Position numbers and translations under genes: made by a program. The notes below the pieces were generated by a model that saw only the letters and a list, made by a program, of their open reading frames with translations, ran no database searches and was not told the origin of the DNA. This document shows positions 40,663-48,353 of a stretch of DNA of 64,000 nt, one piece after another; the stretch's first letter is position 1; every line of letters begins with the position of its first letter. The DNA is taken from assembly GCA_024408335.1 (NCBI GenBank), contig JAKSVB010000004.1:1-64000 (forward strand), in the 5' to 3' direction. The DNA comes from Bacilli bacterium (GTDB lineage: Bacteria; Bacillota_I; Bacilli_A; RFN20; CAG-826).

Positions 40663-41271
40663 ATGAAAAAGATTATTGTTTTAGCAACCCACAACAAAGG
40701 AAAACTCAAAGAATTCGAAGACATTCTTTCCCCTCTTGGATATGAAGCAAGAGGCGTTGAGTCATTAGGACATCAAGAAGAGCCTGATGAGAATGGAAAG
40801 ACATACGCCGAAAACGCCTATATCAAAGCGAAGTTCTACCATGACTTATTAGGCGTCGCTGTCGTAGCTGATGATTCAGGCATTGAGATTGACGCGCTTG
40901 GAGAGCATTTTCCTGGCATTCATAGCGCAAGATGGGCGAATTCCATCATGAAAGAACATGGTGAAGGATACGTTAACGTCAATAAGTACGTCATCAAAGA
41001 GTTAGAAGGAAATCCAAATAGAAACGCCAGATACGTATGCGCTATATGTTTAGTTGATGAAAAAGGAGAAACCCATCATTTCGAAGGTGTTTGTGAAGGC
41101 AAGATCCTAGACAAGATTACCGGAGGCAAAGGTTTCGGATATGATCCAATCTTCTTCTCGGTAGAGAGCAATTCACCTTTCGGAGCAGTTCCTGAAGAAG
41201 AGAAAAACAAATACTCCCATAGAGGAAAAGCAATAAGAAAGCTTGTTGAATATCTCAAGGATGTCGCTTAA
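40663..41271 (+). CDS. rdgB: XTP/dITP diphosphatase (RdgB/HAM1)
   Basis: The product has 202 residues, the usual length. The family landmarks are present: VLATHNKGKLKEFEDIL (T/SxNxxK substrate loop), AYIKAKFYHDLLGVAVVADDSGIEIDALG (DDSG), PGIHSARWA and GKGFGYDPIFF, ending KNKYSHRGKAI. It removes inosine and xanthosine triphosphates from the nucleotide pool. There is no ribosome binding site; CATAAT ends 7 nt before the ATG, so a leaderless message is likely. Confidence 0.95.
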   Translation: MKKIIVLATHNKGKLKEFEDILSPLGYEARGVESLGHQEEPDENGKTYAENAYIKAKFYHDLLGVAVVADDSGIEIDALGEHFPGIHSARWANSIMKEHGEGYVNVNKYVIKELEGNPNRNARYVCAICLVDEKGETHHFEGVCEGKILDKITGGKGFGYDPIFFSVESNSPFGAVPEEEKNKYSHRGKAIRKLVEYLKDVA

Positions 41272-41287
41272 TAGACCTAAAACATTG

Positions 41288-41315
41288 AAAACACCCGTAT
41301 TTAATGGGTGTTTTT
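41288..41315 (+). terminator. Terminator of rdgB
   Basis: ACACCC-GTATTTAAT-GGGTGT followed by TTTT. Confidence 0.88.
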
Positions 41316-41396
41316 GCTACTTCGTTTTGTTTGTTTAAAGTGGATAACACCTCGATTCTGGCCACGTTTCTTTCTCTCGTGTCCTTAATCTTGTTA

Positions 41397-41870
41397 TCAA
41401 TAAATCTTCATTCCGTCCTTCATTATCTCTTTTATGAGATCAACATTGTCTTTTAATTCGGACAACCGAATCAAATCAACTTTCTTGTGTAGCGATTGCC
41501 TGAGTTCTTCTATTAAGCCAACAAAACTAAAGCCAGTTAGTGATGTTGATATGCATAAGTCTACATCGCTGTTCCCTTTTGCATATCCTTTTGCGTAGCT
41601 TCCAAACAAATAGCAGAAATCAACCTTGTCGCCATGTTTAGCTAATACGTTTGACACGGTTTCTTTGATTGAGCTTAATTCCAGCACACCTTTAACTTCG
41701 GTGACTTCGTATTCTTCTTTCAGTAAGCTCATGATACCGTTTCTCTTCAAAGGATCACCATAATTGTCATCACGCTCATACCTGTTGTATGTTCTTAGGG
41801 CTACACCTGTGGCTTTTGCCGCTTGTTCGATGGTAATCCCTAGCGACATCCTATATTCTCTCAATTCCAT
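41397..41870 (-). CDS. HTH-MNT fusion: XRE-type DNA-binding domain plus minimal nucleotidyltransferase
   Basis: The product has 157 residues. Residues 1-35 are a Cro/XRE-like HTH (LREYRMSLGITIEQAAKATGVALRTYNRYER). Residues about 65-155 are a MNT nucleotidyltransferase: FCYLFGSYAKGYAKGNSDVDLCI supplies the GSx10DxD metal site. MNT proteins act as antitoxins for HEPN RNases by adenylylating them, but no HEPN gene lies nearby. Promoter TTGAGA (41911-41916)/17 bp/TATCAT (41888-41893) and two palindromic operators upstream suggest autoregulation by the HTH. Confidence 0.87.
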   Translation of the reverse strand: MELREYRMSLGITIEQAAKATGVALRTYNRYERDDNYGDPLKRNGIMSLLKEEYEVTEVKGVLELSSIKETVSNVLAKHGDKVDFCYLFGSYAKGYAKGNSDVDLCISTSLTGFSFVGLIEELRQSLHKKVDLIRLSELKDNVDLIKEIMKDGMKIY

Positions 41871-41887
41871 TTTTATTACCTAATGTA

Positions 41888-41916
41888 ATGATATTATCTA
41901 TTGGCACACTTCTCAA
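41888..41916 (-). promoter_or_regulatory. Promoter of the HTH-MNT gene
   Basis: On the minus strand -35 TTGAGA (41911-41916), 17 bp and -10 TATCAT (41888-41893). A half-site GTGCCAA lies in the spacer (41901-41907). Confidence 0.6.
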
Positions 41917-41924
41917 CACAAAAA

Positions 41925-41970
41925 ATGCCATTTTGGCATACTAGTTAATTGTTATTGTGCCATTTTGGCA
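41925..41970. promoter_or_regulatory. Two palindromic operators upstream of the HTH-MNT gene
   Basis: ATGCCATTTTGGCAT (41925-41939) and TGCCATTTTGGCA (41958-41970) are perfect palindromes around TTT, with cores 32 bp apart, close to three helical turns. A further half-site lies in the promoter spacer. Confidence 0.7.
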
Positions 41971-42056
41971 TATTTTTGGAAACCTTAGATGCCACAAAAG
42001 TCGTTTTTTGCAAAGCAAAACGGAATTTGAGATTGTAGCGCATTCCAAAAGCTAGG

Positions 42057-43502
42057 TTAGATGTAATTCCTTTCCAATACGCTACGACAATCGTCTAAAC
42101 CAGAGTATAAGAGATAATCGCCTGAGCGAAGGTAAATGCCATACATAGTTTTTGGAAGCGTCTCTGAAAGCGAGCTTTCATAACTTGACCAATTCATAAT
42201 GTCCAAATAATCGTAGTCAGACTGATAATAATTGTATTGTTCAACCGTTAACACAAGTTGTTTGTCCCCTGCCTTCACCTCTAAAGTATCGAACGACTTA
42301 AACGTAAAATCGAAATCGATTCCCCCGAAGGAACCTTCTGCTTTGTTATCCGTTTCTTTGGAAGAGATGTTCAATGCGACAGTCTCAACCTTGCCATCCG
42401 GAAGATAAACCGAAAGAGTGCTTGTTTCTTTATCAAGCAAGTAATAAAGGTCTGACGCTCTAAAAGATGTAGCTAAGCCATCTTTCATCAATTTGATCTG
42501 ACGAAGGAAGCTGCGGTCAAAAAGAGAATATGTCTTGCTCATGACCTCCAATGCATCAAGAGAGTAATCCCCTTCTGCTTGGGTGACATTAACAGAATAA
42601 AACGCTTCCATGCCTTTGTAGACCGCTTTGGCCTCATCGCGGTTAGGGTATCTAAGAGAAGGGATGTGTATGTATTCTACATTTTGCGATTCGGGACTCA
42701 CATAATGGGCCGAGAGGCTCTTATCAACGCGATAAACGGCATAAGAATACCATTCCTCCCCATTTGGGTTAGGGCTTGCTACAACTTCGTGTCCGACATC
42801 TTTGTTATAAATGACGATGCCGATATCAGGATAATAATAATCTCCGTTAAGAAGGATATTTGGTCCGTGAGGGATGCCGAATTTGAAATAAATATCATTT
42901 TCTTGGACATCAAGAGCCTTTTCCTCTAAGACCTTGTCGTTAATTGAATATCTAATCGTTAATGTGTCATCTTTCTTTTCTTCATTTAGATTCCACCAAA
43001 CGCCTCCAAAAGTTGTCGGCTCTTTTCCTTCGAAGTCAAGGCTCCCAGAAAGAAGCCCATCTTCCCAAAGGAACAGTTCCACATCCATTGATTCCTTTAC
43101 ACCAAAGGCGCTAGATTTTCCTAAAGCGCCAGCAAAATAGAAGATTTTGTGTATCTCGTTTTCGTTTTGATCAAGCCTTTTCTCGTTTGTGACGACGACT
43201 TCATTCAGCAATTCGTTTATCGCTTTTGAGTCAAGAGGTTCTCCCGATGATGTTTTCCTTTGAGATATTTTTATTCCTTTTGGATCGAAAGAGTAGTTGC
43301 ATGAAGCGGCAAGGCGCTCAAACCTTTCTCTTTCGTCACCGATAATAGTTAAGTCATCTTCTTTTTGAATCGACGAATCTGTCATTCCCGATTCAACTAA
43401 AGTACCGTTTTCTTTTGACTCGGAGACGCTTTCAGTTACGTCAGTTCTTGCACAAGAAGAAAGAAGAAGGAAAGGAATGAGTATTTTCAAAATGTTTTTC
43501 AT
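42057..43502 (-). CDS. Lipoprotein of unknown function
   Basis: The product has 481 residues. The signal MKNILKILIPFLLLSSC ends in the lipobox LSSC, and a Ser/Glu linker follows. The remainder is beta-rich with repeated Asp-Gly turns (LFLWEDGLLSGSLDFEGKEPTTFGG; LSVYLPDGKVETVALNISS). It looks like an extracellular domain of the kind that reads out or binds something at the surface; no name can be given. It follows another lipoprotein gene (gap 15 bp) and is probably co-transcribed. Confidence 0.75.
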   Translation of the reverse strand: MKNILKILIPFLLLSSCARTDVTESVSESKENGTLVESGMTDSSIQKEDDLTIIGDERERFERLAASCNYSFDPKGIKISQRKTSSGEPLDSKAINELLNEVVVTNEKRLDQNENEIHKIFYFAGALGKSSAFGVKESMDVELFLWEDGLLSGSLDFEGKEPTTFGGVWWNLNEEKKDDTLTIRYSINDKVLEEKALDVQENDIYFKFGIPHGPNILLNGDYYYPDIGIVIYNKDVGHEVVASPNPNGEEWYSYAVYRVDKSLSAHYVSPESQNVEYIHIPSLRYPNRDEAKAVYKGMEAFYSVNVTQAEGDYSLDALEVMSKTYSLFDRSFLRQIKLMKDGLATSFRASDLYYLLDKETSTLSVYLPDGKVETVALNISSKETDNKAEGSFGGIDFDFTFKSFDTLEVKAGDKQLVLTVEQYNYYQSDYDYLDIMNWSSYESSLSETLPKTMYGIYLRSGDYLLYSGLDDCRSVLERNYI

Positions 43503-43517
43503 AAATGTCCCATCCCA

Positions 43518-43928
43518 CTAATCGTAAACGCAAAAGAAAAGCTCTATGTCTTTATCTATTGTTATTCTTTTCGGCGCTAAGACGCTTAGTTCTTCATCAA
43601 GATACAAATCCGATATTTTTGGTGATGGTGTTCCACTTCCAACTTGATTAGGAAGCACGCGTCTTATTATTTCAGATGATTCTAGAATGTATCCCTCTTC
43701 AAAAAACTCGCACATGTCAAATCTTCTTAGCTGATATCCAGGTATGCCGTTTAATGGATAAATCTGATAAACGCATACCTCATATTTTTGTTTGGACAAA
43801 TTCGAATTGATGGATGCAGCTGAGGATGAAGAGGCATTAGAAAAAGATTCGCCTTCGATAGGAGAGCCATTAACGCACGAAGCTAAAAAAGGAATCAGTA
43901 AGGATAATAGACCGAATTTCAGTTTCAT
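43518..43928 (-). CDS. Small lipoprotein
   Basis: The product has 136 residues from ATG 43928, which is preceded by GGAGGCAGGTT; an earlier in-frame start at 43994 runs through this ribosome binding site. The signal MKLKFGLLSLLIPFLASC has lipobox LASC, followed by a Ser-rich linker and a small mixed domain (YEVCVYQIYPLNGIPGYQLRRFDMCEF) with two further Cys. The function is unknown. First gene of a two-lipoprotein unit. Confidence 0.72.
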   Translation of the reverse strand: MKLKFGLLSLLIPFLASCVNGSPIEGESFSNASSSSAASINSNLSKQKYEVCVYQIYPLNGIPGYQLRRFDMCEFFEEGYILESSEIIRRVLPNQVGSGTPSPKISDLYLDEELSVLAPKRITIDKDIELFFCVYD

Positions 43929-44013
43929 AACCTGCCTCCAAAGCGATTCGTCGCTTAATGCCTTTCTTCTTAGGATTAAACTCTTTGTTCGCAAAACGTC
44001 CTCGCAAACGTAG

Positions 44014-44029
44014 TTACCTTTAAAGGTAA
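44014..44029. promoter_or_regulatory. 16-bp perfect palindrome
   Basis: TTACCTTTAAAGGTAA, 86 bp upstream of the small lipoprotein start and 87 bp beyond the stop of the DUF3990 partner gene. An operator is likely; the regulator is unknown. Confidence 0.45.
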
Positions 44030-44115
44030 TATTACATACCTAAATATATATAAGGCAGGTTTTTTGTCAATAGTTGCAATTCGTTAAATTTTATAATGTG
44101 TCAAATAGAGACGAT

Positions 44116-44745
44116 TCAATATTCCATCAAATCAAAAGTTTCACAATATAACGCTTTTGCAAGAGCGATTATGTAATTGGCCTGAGCTTTGTTGATGTCT
44201 TTTTGCCTTTGCTCATATTGCTGCAAAGTCCTTAGAGGGACTCCGCTAATCTCTGAAAGGCTCTTTTGACTAAGCTTAAGCTTCATCCTTCTCTTTTTGA
44301 GTTCTGTGAGAGGGTTTCTAGCGTGATATATCTCCTTCATATTGTCACAAAACTGTCTTATATCCATCTCGTGATATGGATGATACATGTTCGATATTTC
44401 AACAATCGGTATGGTTTCTGTTATTTTTGAGAATGACAAACCACTTTCCCATTGGAAATACGCTAAAGCCCAGCCTGTCCAGTATTCTTTGCTTCTATTC
44501 TTTACGAATCTAGGCTTAATGGTGCGAAGCTCATCCATAATAACGTCATAGGCGATTTCAACACCAGACTTTCCTGCAAGGATGGAAGATTCGCCTCTTT
44601 CAAACCTTCTCGATTCGTTTGACGACAAAAACTTACCCCAAAAATCATCAAGTTGGTATTTCAAATCATAGGTGGCAAAATCAAGCATCTCACCTAGATG
44701 TGACATTGCTAAATCCAAATAGTTCTTATCGTAAGCGTGGATCAT
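44116..44745 (-). CDS. XRE-type partner of the second DUF3990 module
   Basis: The product has 209 residues. Residues about 1-135 match a domain I recall beside DUF3990 genes: AMSHLGEMLDFATYDL, DDFWGKFLSSNESRRFERGE, LAGKSGVEIAYDV and YWTGWALAYFQWESGLSFSKI. Residues about 140-209 are an HTH: LKKRRMKLKLSQKSLSEISGVPLRTLQQYEQRQKDINKAQ. It thus carries the DNA-binding part, in contrast to the first module, where the HTH is on the DUF3990 protein. It overlaps the DUF3990 gene by 20 bp and has GAGGAG 10 nt before its ATG. An antitoxin-repressor role is inferred. Confidence 0.82.
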   Translation of the reverse strand: MIHAYDKNYLDLAMSHLGEMLDFATYDLKYQLDDFWGKFLSSNESRRFERGESSILAGKSGVEIAYDVIMDELRTIKPRFVKNRSKEYWTGWALAYFQWESGLSFSKITETIPIVEISNMYHPYHEMDIRQFCDNMKEIYHARNPLTELKKRRMKLKLSQKSLSEISGVPLRTLQQYEQRQKDINKAQANYIIALAKALYCETFDLMEY

Positions 44746-45403
44746 CGTCTTTTATCTCCTCGTCTATGATATTTCCAACATAGAGGCTCCCCTTCTGCCT
44801 CTTGTTCTTTTTGTTATCCAAGTATTCTCTTCGAGCGTTAACGTCTCTCGATTCTTTCTTTGGAAACCATTCTTCGTGTTTGGCCTCAAAAGATTCGACA
44901 TAAGTGATTTGGTCAAAGGCTTTCTTGCTTTTAAGGACGATTTGTTCGCCTAAGAAACCTAAATGCATAGCGGTTTTTAATTCGCCAATGGAAATGACGC
45001 CTTTGATGAAATCATCCGCATACGAGAAATAGCTGTCGTCGGCCCTATATCCGATTATGACGTCGTAATTCTTATAATCAGGAAGGAAGTTTCCCAAAAT
45101 GTATTCCTTTGCTTCAAAAGACAAAGAAGCAGAAAGAACGAAGGTCCTATTTTCTAAAAGAATGGCAAGCCAGTTCAAAATGGAATATTTCTCTTCATTA
45201 AGGTTAAGGACTTTAAGACCATCCATCTCAAGCTCGTATTTGTTTGCAAATCCGTCTTTGTCTCCACTTACTGACCATTCTTTGGCCAAGTCAAAATCTT
45301 CGGTGCAGTAGAAGCCTAGTCCATAATCGTTATAGGCTTTGCCAAAACCAAATTGAGGCTTTTCTATAATGTGATTCGATCCATGGTAAATGACCTTCTT
45401 CAT
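44726..45403 (-). CDS. DUF3990 (ADP-ribosyltransferase-like) protein, toxin-like
   Basis: The product has 225 residues from ATG 45403 (GGGAGG 6 nt upstream; an in-frame ATG at 45502 would ignore it and the promoter). The domain starts at once: KKVIYHGSNHIIEKPQFGFGKAYNDYGLGFYCTEDFDLAKEWS, giving the conserved His and the G-x-G-F-Y loop; later Glu residues could complete an H-Y-E site. There is no N-terminal HTH, unlike the gene at 15429. Promoter TTGAAT (45446-45451)/17 bp/TATAGT (45423-45428) contains a palindrome in its spacer. Confidence 0.82.
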   Translation of the reverse strand: MKKVIYHGSNHIIEKPQFGFGKAYNDYGLGFYCTEDFDLAKEWSVSGDKDGFANKYELEMDGLKVLNLNEEKYSILNWLAILLENRTFVLSASLSFEAKEYILGNFLPDYKNYDVIIGYRADDSYFSYADDFIKGVISIGELKTAMHLGFLGEQIVLKSKKAFDQITYVESFEAKHEEWFPKKESRDVNARREYLDNKKNKRQKGSLYVGNIIDEEIKDDDPRLR

Positions 45404-45422
45404 AAGCGTCCTCCCTAGAATA

Positions 45423-45451
45423 ACTATACTCCTAGGGGAGTACTTATTCAA
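45423..45451 (-). promoter_or_regulatory. Promoter of the second DUF3990 module with operator in the spacer
   Basis: -35 TTGAAT, 17 bp, -10 TATAGT. The palindrome TACTCC-CCTA-GGAGTA (45427-45442) fills the spacer, so a bound repressor would block RNA polymerase. Confidence 0.68.
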
Positions 45452-45462
45452 TGTAAGAGGTA

Positions 45463-45597
45463 TTACGCGGATTCTTTTAATAAAGGAACGTATTGATTCC
45501 AATATCCCTCGAAGAGTTTCTTAAAGTCGTTTTGGGTTCTATAGGTCAAGATGTTTTCATGACTATTAAGATTGCTTCTCGATTGAGCAATCCTCAT
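45463..45597 (-). CDS. Short ORF, possibly a gene remnant
   Basis: The ORF has 44 codons (MRIAQSRSNLNSHENILTYR..., ending WNQYVPLLKESA). It has no ribosome binding site and no recognised relative. Its composition is protein-like, so it may be the 3' remainder of a lost gene between the Fic gene and the DUF3990 module. Confidence 0.3.
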   Translation of the reverse strand: MRIAQSRSNLNSHENILTYRTQNDFKKLFEGYWNQYVPLLKESA

Positions 45598-45608
45598 TTG
45601 TAATTAGA

Positions 45609-46652
45609 CTATTTTCTATAATACATTGCGTCTTTATAACTTCCTATTTTAACGATTTTCCCTTCTGAAATAAGCCTTGATAGAATTGTTTCTACAAGGT
45701 TTTCGCTGACATCAGGCAATTCCTCCATGATTTGTTGCTTGCTAAGTGGAACAAATGTGTTTAACAGGACATATTCAATTCTCTCGCTTTTATTAAGCTT
45801 TTTATCCATCATTCCAAAAACATTTTCATCTAATGATTTGTAACAACGATAAATGACTCTAATCATATATAAAATAAAATGAGAATAATCATTATTATTT
45901 TCATGCCAACCAATTGAAGATTTATACAAGGCATCATAGTAATCGTCTTTGGTATCGTTAATTATCTTTTCGATCGAAACGTATCTTCCAATATCAAATC
46001 CACTTTTATATAAAAGTAGTAGAGTCAATAATCTAGACATTCTGCCATTTCCATCATCAAATGGGTGGATACACAAAAAATCTAAAATGAAACACGGGAT
46101 TAAAAGCAACGGATTAATTTCCGGATCATGAATTGCTTCTTGGTATGCAAGCAAAGCTTGATTCATTGATTCTTCAACTTCATGAGGCTTAGTTGGAACG
46201 AAAACAATATAGCTCTTGCCGTTTCTCTTTTCGCTAATGAAGTTAGGCTCAATTTTATAGTGCCCTCTGCCTGCTACATCAGCTTCCTTAAGTAATTGAT
46301 TATGCAAATCCAGTATTGTCACTTCATCAAATTTAATTTTTTCATAAAAACTATGAACGCTATTTAATACATTTCTGTAACCTATTATTTCTTTTTCGGA
46401 ATGAGACTGAGCAGCATTATCTCCTCCCGCAATTTGATCGATTCTTTTTTCTGTTGTGTGAATGTTTTCAATCGCATTACTAGCCTTAATTGAATCTCTT
46501 ATCGCTTTCTTTTTTAATTTATTGAATAAAGAAGGGGAGGATAGCAATCTTTCGCTCTCCTTACCTTTGATTTCGTAAATAATGGAAAGCAACGAAACCG
46601 TGCTCCCTGAAATATCTTTTTTTAAAAACGAATAATCAAATTTTCTAACCAT
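45609..46652 (-). CDS. Class II Fic family protein with C-terminal winged helix
   Basis: The product has 347 residues. The Fic_N region holds the self-inhibitory motif SNAIENIHTTEKR (SxxxEN) at about residues 59-64, which blocks ATP in class II Fic proteins. The active site is IHPFDDGNGRMSRLL, a full HPFxDGNGRxxR. A winged helix at about 280-347 (SKQQIMEELPDVSENLVETILSRLISEGKIVKIG) suggests DNA or partner binding. The protein should AMPylate a target and is held off in cis. No neighbour is clearly linked. AT-rich; the start has a weak ribosome binding site. Confidence 0.92.
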   Translation of the reverse strand: MVRKFDYSFLKKDISGSTVSLLSIIYEIKGKESERLLSSPSLFNKLKKKAIRDSIKASNAIENIHTTEKRIDQIAGGDNAAQSHSEKEIIGYRNVLNSVHSFYEKIKFDEVTILDLHNQLLKEADVAGRGHYKIEPNFISEKRNGKSYIVFVPTKPHEVEESMNQALLAYQEAIHDPEINPLLLIPCFILDFLCIHPFDDGNGRMSRLLTLLLLYKSGFDIGRYVSIEKIINDTKDDYYDALYKSSIGWHENNNDYSHFILYMIRVIYRCYKSLDENVFGMMDKKLNKSERIEYVLLNTFVPLSKQQIMEELPDVSENLVETILSRLISEGKIVKIGSYKDAMYYRK

Positions 46653-46774
46653 ATTTTTTAACTTTCTAGGTAAAATATATATGTTTTTAGGTAGTAAATC
46701 AATATTTTGGTTAGTATTTACAATACTCTTAAGCGGTGCTTATAGAACTAAAATGATCAAGAAAGAGGTTATCT

Positions 46775-46846
46775 ATGAATCAGCAAATATATTTTCAAAT
46801 CGAAAAAAGTGTGGCAAAACACAAAAAAATCGAAAATAGTATTTAG
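46775..46846 (+). CDS. Possible 23-codon leader ORF before a DUF4143 ATPase gene
   Basis: ATG 46775 has GAGG 6 nt upstream. The frame reads MNQQIYFQIEKSVAKHKKIE plus NSI and stops at TAG. It includes the first GTGTGGCAAAACAC repeat (codons for VAKH). It may be a leader peptide or chance. Confidence 0.3.
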   Translation: MNQQIYFQIEKSVAKHKKIENSI

Positions 46847-46896
46847 ATAATACGTTCTTTTGCTATTATGTAGTCGATAAAAGTGTGGCAAAACAC
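46809..46896. repeat. Pair of direct repeats flanking the DUF4143 ATPase promoter
   Basis: GTGTGGCAAAACAC occurs at 46809-46822 and 46883-46896, each within a longer shared block from AAAA to ACAAAAAA, 74 bp apart. Each copy has GTGT/ACAC ends. An extended -10 TGCTATTAT (46861-46869) lies between them, so the copies sit upstream and just downstream of the expected transcription start. Confidence 0.75.
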
Positions 46897-46913
46897 AAAA
46901 AAGGAGATTTCAG

Positions 46914-48221
46914 ATGATTGAGAGAGACTTATACTTGTCGAAACTAATATCGGCTAAAGGGAACGGATTCCCTAAAATCATCACCGGCATTAGAAGATGC
47001 GGGAAATCTTATTTATTGAAGGAGATTTTCAAAAAGCACCTCTTGGAAACCGGAGTCTTAGAAAAAAACATCATCGTAATCGAATTAGATGATTTGAAAA
47101 ATGTTAAATACAGAAACCCTATTGAGCTAGACAAATACATCAGAGAACGTTGCGAGGAAGGCGTGATGAACTATGTCTTCATCGACGAACTGCAGCTTGT
47201 CACCCCAATAGTTAATCCCATATACACCAATGGCAAATACGTTCTTGCCAAAAAAGGCGATAAAGACATTATAACTTTCGTGGAAGTCGTGCTAGGTCTT
47301 TCAAGAGAGAAACACATTGACGTTTATGCTTCAGGATCAAACTCTAAGATGTTATCAAGTGACGTCATCACAGAATTTAGAGACAAAGCAACAAATATTT
47401 CTATATCCCCTCTTTCTTTCGAAGAATTCTCTAAATACAAAGGCAACGCTTCTTCCGACGTTGTATTCGAATACATGAGATTTGGTGGTATGCCTTTAGC
47501 TGTTTTGAAGACAGGAGAAGAGAAGAAAGAATATTTGAAAGGCTTATTCCAAACCACCTATTTCAAAGATATCTTAGAGCACAACGGTTTAAGGAAAAGC
47601 GAAGCTTTGGATTCGCTATGCAACATCATCAGCGAAGAAATTGGCCAATTATTTAATTCTTCGAAAATCGCTAACACATACCAAAGCGTTGTTAAGAGCA
47701 AAATCGACAAAGAAACCGTCGAACAATACATCAATTATTTTGTCGATGCGTTCATTATAAAAGAAGCGAAAAGATTCGACGTAAAAGGCAATAGCGAAAT
47801 AGGCGCTTTAAGAAAATACTATTTCATTGACAACGGGTTAAGGAACGCCAGGCTGAATTTTGCGTATGAAGACGAAGGCCAAATGATTGAAAACATGGTA
47901 TACAACGAGCTAATTTATAACGGCTATACGGTGAATGTCGGAGCGTTTGAAAAACTCACAAGTGACAAAGACGGGAAAAGCATTAGAAAACATTATGAAA
48001 TTGACTTCATCGCCAAAAAAGGGTCAAAGAAATACTACATACAGGTCTGTTCCGATATGTCTTCACTAGAAGCAAAGGAAAGAGAAATCCGCCCGTTCCT
48101 TGAATTAAGAGATTCTTTTCAGAAAATCGTTGTCATAAATAGGCCTTTAGAAGAAACGATGGATGCAAATGGTTTTATAACCATAGGCATCAGCGATTTC
48201 CTACTGAGATTTATCAAGTAG
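46914..48221 (+). CDS. AAA ATPase with DUF4143 domain
   Basis: The product has 435 residues. Walker A is GIRRCGKS (25-32), Walker B YVFIDELQLV (about 83-92), then a sensor-like YASGSNSKML. Residues about 205-400 are DUF4143, with the nuclease-like ending HYEIDFIAKKGSKKYYIQVC (D...Q/E-x-x) common in this family. These ATPases are very widespread in anaerobes and their role is not established. AAGGAG lies before the ATG, within the second repeat. A distant relative lies at 51450-52739. Single gene. Confidence 0.9.
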   Translation: MIERDLYLSKLISAKGNGFPKIITGIRRCGKSYLLKEIFKKHLLETGVLEKNIIVIELDDLKNVKYRNPIELDKYIRERCEEGVMNYVFIDELQLVTPIVNPIYTNGKYVLAKKGDKDIITFVEVVLGLSREKHIDVYASGSNSKMLSSDVITEFRDKATNISISPLSFEEFSKYKGNASSDVVFEYMRFGGMPLAVLKTGEEKKEYLKGLFQTTYFKDILEHNGLRKSEALDSLCNIISEEIGQLFNSSKIANTYQSVVKSKIDKETVEQYINYFVDAFIIKEAKRFDVKGNSEIGALRKYYFIDNGLRNARLNFAYEDEGQMIENMVYNELIYNGYTVNVGAFEKLTSDKDGKSIRKHYEIDFIAKKGSKKYYIQVCSDMSSLEAKEREIRPFLELRDSFQKIVVINRPLEETMDANGFITIGISDFLLRFIK

Positions 48222-48321
48222 TGAGTCCTCGCCAAAAGATGTTTTAAGAGTGCTTTTGCTCCGTTTTGAGCTTCTTTGCTATCATTTTCCTACCATTTTA
48301 TTCTTTAGAATACTATTATGT

Positions 48322-48343
48322 AAGTGTTCCATTTGGGACACTT
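48322..48343. promoter_or_regulatory. Operator-like palindrome before the Crp-like gene
   Basis: AAGTGTTCC and GGGACACTT are 9-bp arms with one mismatch around ATTT, directly after a -10 like TATTAT (48314-48319). This suits autoregulation by the Crp-family protein. Confidence 0.65.
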
Positions 48344-48353
48344 TTGTTATTTT

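Noticed and set aside
45404-45502. Longer start of the second DUF3990 gene at 45502
   Set aside because: The extension reads through the promoter, operator and ribosome binding site and shows no domain.
46653-46774. Antitoxin gene for the class II Fic protein
   Set aside because: No reading frame of suitable size; the inhibitory motif is already within the Fic protein.
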